Assembly (NCBI GenBank): GCA_039810525.1
Contig: JBDHXE010000069.1
Location: forward strand, 1 to 11,177
Direction: 5' to 3'
Length of the DNA: 11,177 bases
From: JBDHXE01 sp039810525
Lineage (GTDB): Bacteria > Bacteroidota > Ignavibacteria > Kapaibacteriales > UBA2268
Positions 5,844-11,177 of the stretch are shown in pieces (positions within the stretch are counted from its first letter, which is position 1; each line of letters begins with the position of its first letter). The position numbers and the translations under genes were made by a program. The notes beneath the pieces were generated by a model that ran no database searches, was not told where the DNA came from, and saw only the letters and a list, made by a program, of their open reading frames with translations.

Positions 5844-7460
5844 ATGAAAAACAAGAATTACATATTAATATTATCCTTATTGATAGTTGCATATGTTGGT
5901 TCGTTAGCTCAGCATCTTGATAAAGCAAAAAGTGAAGAGATTAACAAATATTTGATCAAACTCAATCAAATAGTAAAATTGGCTAATACAAAGTATTTGA
6001 ATGATGTAGAGACCAAACAACTAATAGATGCCGCAGTAAAAGGGCTTATTCAGAAATTAGACCCTCATACATATTATTTTACCTCAGATGAAGTAAAACT
6101 CTTAGATCTGGAAAGAGACGGCATCCACTATAGTATAGGGCTAAACTTTGTAATGATTAATGATACTGTAACTGTATTATCTGTATTAGATGGAGGTCCT
6201 GCCTATAATGAAGGTATCAGAACAGGAGACAAAATACTGACAATTAATGATTCTCTCTTGATAGGGATGAAAAAATTTGATATAGAATCATTGCTAAATT
6301 CTGGTACCAAATCTGACCCCTTAACTATTTCATTTATTCCTTATAATAAACAAAAATTAATTACTAAAAAAATTACACCTATCAAATATCCATTTTTCAG
6401 TGTAGATGCCTCATTTATGGTAGATGGCACTGATATAGGCTATGTGTCTATCAATAGATTTATGAGTAGCACACACCAAGAATTAATAGATTCGTTAGAT
6501 GGATTGACCAAAAAGGGGATGAAAAAAATAATCATAGATTTGAGAAATAACCCCGGCGGGAGCGTAGAAGAGACTTATATGGCTATTGATGAGTTTATAG
6601 GTCCGGGAAATACAATATTTATGATGAGAGGCAAAGATCCTATTTATAACGAGACCTTTAAGTCTTCATCTGGTGGATTGTTTGAGTCATTACCATTGAT
6701 TGTATTAGTGAACAAAGAATCTGCTTCAGCTTCAGAAATATTCGCAGGTGCTATTCAAGACTTAGATAGAGGGCTTATTATAGGCGAAACTACATTCGGC
6801 AAAGGTTTAGTGCAGCGTCCATACCAATTTTTTGATGGATCAGAGCTTTGGCTTACAGTAGCCCAATATTACACACCGTCAGGTAGATCTATACAGAGAC
6901 CTTACGAAAACAAAACCACTTATGGCACTCTGCAAGATAGAATTTATCTCAAAGACGGTATGAATATTGCCCATACCACAGAAGTACTACCGGGCGTTTC
7001 AAGCCAAAAAAATATGTTTAAAACTAGAACTGGACGCCCCGTAATTGGTGGTGGTGGAGTAACACCCGATTATATTATCAATGAAGATACCCTTACTACA
7101 AAAGGTCAATATATAGAGCAGAAAAATCTTCATGAAAAATTTATACTCGAATATTACAAACAGAACAAAGACTCTCTTAGTAAAGTATTTGCTAACAATT
7201 TTGATAAGTATCTTAACGATTATAATATAACAGATTCTTTGTTTTCGTTATTTGTGCAGTCTATTTCTAATTCCGAATATCCTATAAATATTAGCGATAT
7301 TGCTAGCGACAAAGAGCATTTTAAAACTATAATGAAAGCTCGTTTAGCTAATTATATTTGGGACGACCAAAAAATGAAGAAAGTGCTACTACATAATTCC
7401 GAACATTTAAAAAAAGCTATTGAGCTAATGCCCGTTGCAATTCAGATACTAAACAAATAA
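5844..7460 (+). CDS. S41 family C-terminal processing peptidase (CtpA/Prc-like)
   Basis: These serine proteases trim or degrade exported and envelope proteins from their C-terminal tails. An N-terminal hydrophobic segment (about 6-22) ending near L-A-Q is a signal peptide or membrane anchor, placing the enzyme outside the cytoplasmic membrane. L-D-P-H-T-Y-Y-F (72-79) is typical of the family's N-terminal helical part. A PDZ domain covers about 93-165 (G-G-P-A then G-I-R-T-G-D-K-I-L). The protease core has L-R-N-N-P-G-G (233-239), E-S-A-S-A-S-E-I-F-A-G-A with catalytic S295, and G-E-T-T-F-G-K-G with catalytic K320. The Ser-Lys spacing of 25 matches characterised members. At 538 residues it carries a long C-terminal extension (about 410-538) after G-G-G-V-T-P-D, as is common in Bacteroidota homologues. 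An in-frame TAG directly before the ATG fixes the start. The GT4 gene starts 2 bases after its stop. Confidence 0.95.
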   Translation: MKNKNYILILSLLIVAYVGSLAQHLDKAKSEEINKYLIKLNQIVKLANTKYLNDVETKQLIDAAVKGLIQKLDPHTYYFTSDEVKLLDLERDGIHYSIGLNFVMINDTVTVLSVLDGGPAYNEGIRTGDKILTINDSLLIGMKKFDIESLLNSGTKSDPLTISFIPYNKQKLITKKITPIKYPFFSVDASFMVDGTDIGYVSINRFMSSTHQELIDSLDGLTKKGMKKIIIDLRNNPGGSVEETYMAIDEFIGPGNTIFMMRGKDPIYNETFKSSSGGLFESLPLIVLVNKESASASEIFAGAIQDLDRGLIIGETTFGKGLVQRPYQFFDGSELWLTVAQYYTPSGRSIQRPYENKTTYGTLQDRIYLKDGMNIAHTTEVLPGVSSQKNMFKTRTGRPVIGGGGVTPDYIINEDTLTTKGQYIEQKNLHEKFILEYYKQNKDSLSKVFANNFDKYLNDYNITDSLFSLFVQSISNSEYPINISDIASDKEHFKTIMKARLANYIWDDQKMKKVLLHNSEHLKKAIELMPVAIQILNK

Positions 7461-7462
7461 TA

Positions 7463-8644
7463 ATGAAGATATTGCATCTTAATAATCAAGATACCGGTGG
7501 TGCTGCTATTGCTTCACTGGGCTTACACTATGAGCTACTAAAACAAAAGATTGATTCTAATTATATATCTATGGACAACAATCTAAATCTTGACGATATA
7601 GAATATATTTTTAGACATAAACCCACTATTTTCAATATTAATTACATTTACAAAAGACACTTACTACCACAAATTCATAAAAGAATTTATAATAGTAAAA
7701 TTAATTCGAACGAAATATTCTCTACTAATTCATCAACGATAGATATTACTAAACATCGACTCTATCTTGATGCTGATATTATCCATATTCACAATGGCGC
7801 AGAATTTATCGATTTTAAATCATTTGCAAAAAAGTGCAAAAAAAACATAGTAATTACATTGCACGATCTATTTATACTAAATGGGCTACTTCATATATTC
7901 AATCCTATCGAACTTGATGCTGTTACTGCTGTATTAACCAAAAAATTTAGTAAAGTAATGAACGAATTACTTAACCTTAATACTACAATTATAGCACCAT
8001 CCAAACCAGTACAAGATTTGGCAATAACTATCAACCCTTTAATTAAAGATAAAATTGAAATAATTAACAATGGTATAAACCCCAATACTTATATACCAAT
8101 GAACAAATATAAGCTAAGAGAAAAGTGGAAAATAGAGCAATCCAAAAAAGTAATTTTAATGATAGCCAATGACTTATCAAGAAAAAATAAAAATTTTAAA
8201 ATCATTAATCAAATTTTAGCAAAAGGTAATATTAGCGATATACTTGTTATACTAATTGGAAAGAATGCAGAAAGTATAAAATGCAAAAATTTGAATTATA
8301 AAACCTACGATTATATCCATCCAAACAAAATGAACGAGATATATAATATAGCAGATGTAACCGTAATACCCTCATTTTTCGAAACCTTCTCATTAACAAC
8401 TGCAGAATCTATCAGCTGTGGTACACCAGTAGTAGCATTTGATAATAGCGGGCCAGCCGATATTATTAGCCATTTAGAAAATGGCTATTTAGCTAAGTAC
8501 AAAGATTATAATGATTTTATAAAAGGCATCTACTATAATATAGCCAATCTAAACCAACAAAATATTAAACCACTACCAACCAGCTTCCATATAGATGATG
8601 TAGCCAAAAGATATATATCTATTTATCAAGCCATATCAAATTAA
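7463..8644 (+). CDS. GT4 family glycosyltransferase (group 1, GT-B fold)
   Basis: The enzyme should transfer a sugar from a nucleotide-sugar donor to a glycan or lipid acceptor on the cytoplasmic face of the membrane; donor and acceptor cannot be told from sequence. The 393-residue length is normal. The N-terminal Rossmann half has the glycine-rich loop D-T-G-G-A-A-I-A-S (10-18) and T-L-H-D (132-135). The C-terminal half has the retaining-GT4 motif F-E-T-F-S-L-T-T-A-E with the E-x7-E pair E307/E315, followed by C-G-T-P-V-V-A-F and G-P-A-D-I-I. The start resembles WcaC-type enzymes, but the Cys-rich stretch that often follows T-L-H-D-x-W there is absent. The protein is rich in Asn, Ile and Lys. 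It begins 2 bases after the S41 protease gene, so the two are co-transcribed and probably translationally coupled. A surface-polysaccharide role alongside the membrane protein at 4532 is inferred. Confidence 0.92.
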   Translation: MKILHLNNQDTGGAAIASLGLHYELLKQKIDSNYISMDNNLNLDDIEYIFRHKPTIFNINYIYKRHLLPQIHKRIYNSKINSNEIFSTNSSTIDITKHRLYLDADIIHIHNGAEFIDFKSFAKKCKKNIVITLHDLFILNGLLHIFNPIELDAVTAVLTKKFSKVMNELLNLNTTIIAPSKPVQDLAITINPLIKDKIEIINNGINPNTYIPMNKYKLREKWKIEQSKKVILMIANDLSRKNKNFKIINQILAKGNISDILVILIGKNAESIKCKNLNYKTYDYIHPNKMNEIYNIADVTVIPSFFETFSLTTAESISCGTPVVAFDNSGPADIISHLENGYLAKYKDYNDFIKGIYYNIANLNQQNIKPLPTSFHIDDVAKRYISIYQAISN

Positions 8645-8678
8645 GTAGTACTTGCATTATTAACTATCGGTAGAATCA

Positions 8679-11177
8679 CTACAGCTGCGAATACGAATCA
8701 ATATCAATTTTGAGCATTACCGTAGTATTAGATATATTGAGGGGGAAAGAGGTAAGAGCTTTCTTAATAATAGCTCTTATTTTGGCACCAGATTTATCAA
8801 TTGCTTTGTTTGCTTTTATCATAATTATTCTTCGATAATTCCCAGCTTGCTTATATGTAGTAGGTACAAAAGGGCCAAATATTTCTAAATTATCATTATT
8901 ATCTTTTGGTAGCAATAATCTAAAGGTAGATGCATAATAATTTGTCTTATCATCATCTTCGCCATAAAATTCTAATATAATTACACGAGAGAATGGTGGA
9001 TAATGAGTATTATTCCTAATCTCCAGCTCCTTTTTATAAAATTCATTATATTCATTATTCATTACTGCTTTAATTGAATAGTTGTTTGGGCTATATGTTT
9101 GTATTACTACTAAGCTATCCATACCTACCTTTCTACCAGCACGTCCAGCTACTTGAGTCAATATCTGATAAGATTTTTCATTAGCTCTAAAATCTGGCAA
9201 ATACAACTGAAGATCAGCATTGATTACGCCCACCAAGCTTATCCTATCAAAGTTTAATCCTTTAGTAACCATCTGAGTACCTACCAATATATCGGTAGAG
9301 CCTTGCTGAAATTTTTCCAGTATTTTCCGATGGCTATCTTTTTTGCTTACAGCATCTTGATCTAATCTATCTATATTAAATTTTATATTTTTGTGATTAA
9401 AATATTCTTTCAGCTCTTCTTCTATACGTTGCGTACCATACCCAATACTTTCGAAATTAGACATGCCACAATTTACACAATTGATAGGATACGGCTGAAT
9501 ATACGAACAAAAATGACATTTTAGAATATTTATAGATTTGTGGTGAGTTAACTTGATAGAGCAGTTAGGGCATTCATAAGTATACCCACAATCTATACAT
9601 CGCAACACAGGAGCATATCCTCGCCTATTTTGGAAGAGGATTACTCCTTCTTTACGTTTTATACGATCTTCTATCAAATTGAGTAAATACTGCGAAAATG
9701 AACCAATTACAGCATTATGTTTCCGTGCATCACTCATATCCACAGTAACTATTTTGGGCAATTCAATATTCTCTGCCCTATTATTTATTTCTAATAATTT
9801 GAATTTACCCGATACTGAATTATAATAAGTTTCGATAGATGGTGTAGCAGTCCCTAGAATTATAGGGCAGTTCTCAATCTTAGCTCTCATTATAGCCACA
9901 TCACGTGCGTTATAACGAGGTGATGGGCTTTCTTGTTTATACGACATATCGTGCTCTTCATCTACTATAATTAAGCCAAGATTTTGCACTGGGGCAAAAA
10001 TAGCAGACCTTGCACCTATTACAATTTTTTTCCTGCCTGCACAAATCTGTTTCCAAATCATTATCCTATCTTTGTCATTCATTTTAGAATGCAAAATAGC
10101 TACCTCGTTATCAAATGAAATATTAAATCTATCGGATAATTGAGGTGTCAGCCCAATCTCAGGCACTAGCAAAATAACAGACTTACCCTCTTTGATTATA
10201 TTATCAATCAAGTGCATATATATTAGAGTTTTGCCACTACCAGTAATGCCTCTCAACAAAAAACTTGATTGGCTATCTAAATTAATTTGTTCTACAATAT
10301 CACTTATAATATCCTGCTGCTGTGCTGTTAGTTCTAATTCAAGTTCATTTACACTGCTAAGAGTAATATTTTTATTATTATTGCCAATTAAATCTTCAAT
10401 ATATTTAGTAATTAATATTTTTTTATTTTTGAGAGCTTGCAATTCTTTTCTATCTGCTCGAGTTTCCTTTAATAAAAGATCTTGTAGCACCTTTTCATTA
10501 TTTTGCTGATGTATATACACATAGCTAAGGATACGCGCTTGCCCGGGAGATTTAGATTCTAATAAATGCAACAATTCAGATATATATTCACCATTCTTAA
10601 AAATAAAAGGATCAATAGACAAAGTCTTCATTTTTTTAAACTTAGCGTTTTCTATTACATTCTCTTCTATATCTATTAGTCCCTTACGCTCCAAATTTTC
10701 AAGCAAAGAATATATAGATGTAGCTTTGTAAATTTTTTTAATACTATTAATGTTAATTCTTTTGGACTTGAAGTTATCTAAGAGAGTGAGTAGTTCGTAG
10801 CTTTTAGGCGATCTTTTTTTTAAGTCTTTGATAGTATCGTTAGTACAGTCATCTCTAATAGTAATCATAGTATTAGATTCCACCGAAATACCCGGTGGGC
10901 TAGCCAATTTGAGTGTATCGCCCCAAGAGGCCATATAGTATTCTGCAATGAACTTGGTAAACTGCAGCATATTATAATTATAAAAAGGTCTATCATCTAA
11001 TATTTCAATTACTTCCTTCAATTCGATAGATTCAATATTATCATCATAATCTACTATTACACCAGTCATTATACGAGTACCAAATTGAACAAGAACACGA
11101 TACCCTACGAGATTTTCCTCGCAATTAATTTTATAAGAATATAATTGATTAACAGGAACTGCCAAAGCAATCAAAGC
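8679..11177 (-). CDS. priA: Primosomal protein N' PriA, replication-restart helicase (extreme N-terminus cut off)
   Basis: PriA is a superfamily 2 3'-5' DNA helicase that recognises stalled or D-loop forks and reloads the replisome. The frame stays open to the window edge. The codon at 11174 is TTG, so the ATG probably lies just outside and only a few residues are missing. Counting from that TTG (831 residues): 3'-DNA-binding domain about 1-95 (L-A-V-P-V-N-Q-L-Y-S-Y, V-G-Y-R-V-L-V-Q-F-G), winged helix about 115-175, Walker A G-I-T-G-S-G-K-T (309-316), Walker B D-E-E-H (405-408), motif III G-T-A-T-P-S (441-446), motif V G-T-Q-M-V-T-K-G-L (632-640) and motif VI Q-V-A-G-R-A-G-R (674-681). Four C-x2-C pairs (526/529, 535/538, 553/556, 566/569) form the two-zinc module. 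The C-terminal domain is complete. It converges on the GT4 gene with 34 bases between stops. Confidence 0.96.
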   Translation of the reverse strand, partial: ALIALAVPVNQLYSYKINCEENLVGYRVLVQFGTRIMTGVIVDYDDNIESIELKEVIEILDDRPFYNYNMLQFTKFIAEYYMASWGDTLKLASPPGISVESNTMITIRDDCTNDTIKDLKKRSPKSYELLTLLDNFKSKRININSIKKIYKATSIYSLLENLERKGLIDIEENVIENAKFKKMKTLSIDPFIFKNGEYISELLHLLESKSPGQARILSYVYIHQQNNEKVLQDLLLKETRADRKELQALKNKKILITKYIEDLIGNNNKNITLSSVNELELELTAQQQDIISDIVEQINLDSQSSFLLRGITGSGKTLIYMHLIDNIIKEGKSVILLVPEIGLTPQLSDRFNISFDNEVAILHSKMNDKDRIMIWKQICAGRKKIVIGARSAIFAPVQNLGLIIVDEEHDMSYKQESPSPRYNARDVAIMRAKIENCPIILGTATPSIETYYNSVSGKFKLLEINNRAENIELPKIVTVDMSDARKHNAVIGSFSQYLLNLIEDRIKRKEGVILFQNRRGYAPVLRCIDCGYTYECPNCSIKLTHHKSINILKCHFCSYIQPYPINCVNCGMSNFESIGYGTQRIEEELKEYFNHKNIKFNIDRLDQDAVSKKDSHRKILEKFQQGSTDILVGTQMVTKGLNFDRISLVGVINADLQLYLPDFRANEKSYQILTQVAGRAGRKVGMDSLVVIQTYSPNNYSIKAVMNNEYNEFYKKELEIRNNTHYPPFSRVIILEFYGEDDDKTNYYASTFRLLLPKDNNDNLEIFGPFVPTTYKQAGNYRRIIMIKANKAIDKSGAKIRAIIKKALTSFPLNISNTTVMLKIDIDSYSQL

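Noticed and set aside
7891..8085. 64-codon minus-strand open frame inside the GT4 gene
   Set aside because: Shadow of the glycosyltransferase reading frame, with no domain.
8643..8653. Palindrome AAGTAGTACTT at the GT4 stop as a terminator between convergent genes
   Set aside because: As a DNA palindrome the loop would be a single base, and as an RNA hairpin only three pairs remain; the 34-base gap to priA holds no convincing stem-loop.
10192..10509. 105-codon plus-strand open frame rich in Leu, Ser and Ile
   Set aside because: It is the complement of the priA Walker A region, whose motifs are unambiguous; the hydrophobic look comes from the reverse complement of Lys- and Glu-rich codons.

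Overview
The window is AT-rich DNA from a bacterium that most likely belongs to the Bacteroidota/Chlorobiota (FCB) group. Three things support this. The fmt, S41 protease and PriA proteins resemble members of that group. Several genes are preceded by exact matches to the Bacteroidota -7 promoter element TAnnTTTG. Most starts also lack a Shine-Dalgarno sequence. I assign the phylum from recalled family features, not a search, and cannot name the genus.

Layout. Positions 3-1902 (+) hold the C-terminal two thirds of a type I glutamine synthetase (cut by the left edge) followed after 16 bases by fmt, methionyl-tRNA formyltransferase. A 13-bp AT-rich hairpin over the fmt stop separates this pair from mscL (1970-2374, +). 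mscL converges on a 623-residue minus-strand gene (2482-4353), with an 11-bp stem-loop between them. That gene fuses an N-terminal cyclic-nucleotide-binding (CRP-type) domain to a full-length aspartase. A 178-bp divergent region (4354-4531) holds candidate promoters for both directions and a dyad enclosing two 7-bp direct repeats spaced 10 bp apart. It leads into a rightward group: a multi-pass membrane protein with a GT-C-like first loop (4532-5755), an exported S41 C-terminal processing protease (5844-7460) and a GT4 glycosyltransferase (7463-8644). The last two are 2 bases apart. A converging, almost complete priA (minus strand) fills 8679 to the right edge.

How the genes fit together. Most of the window is housekeeping: nitrogen assimilation, translation initiation, osmotic protection and replication restart. 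The 4532-8644 group looks like cell-envelope or surface-glycan work, but this is inferred from gene content. The most unusual item is the cNMP-domain/aspartase fusion. It suggests an ammonia-releasing, fumarate-producing enzyme under direct ligand control, although the sensor lacks the arginine normally used to bind the cyclic-nucleotide phosphate. The second is the glutamine synthetase, in which the usual metal-binding His of the G-S-G-x-H-x-H motif reads as Phe. I saw no tRNA, rRNA, CRISPR array, insertion sequence or phage gene. No stretch over 300 bases lacks a gene.
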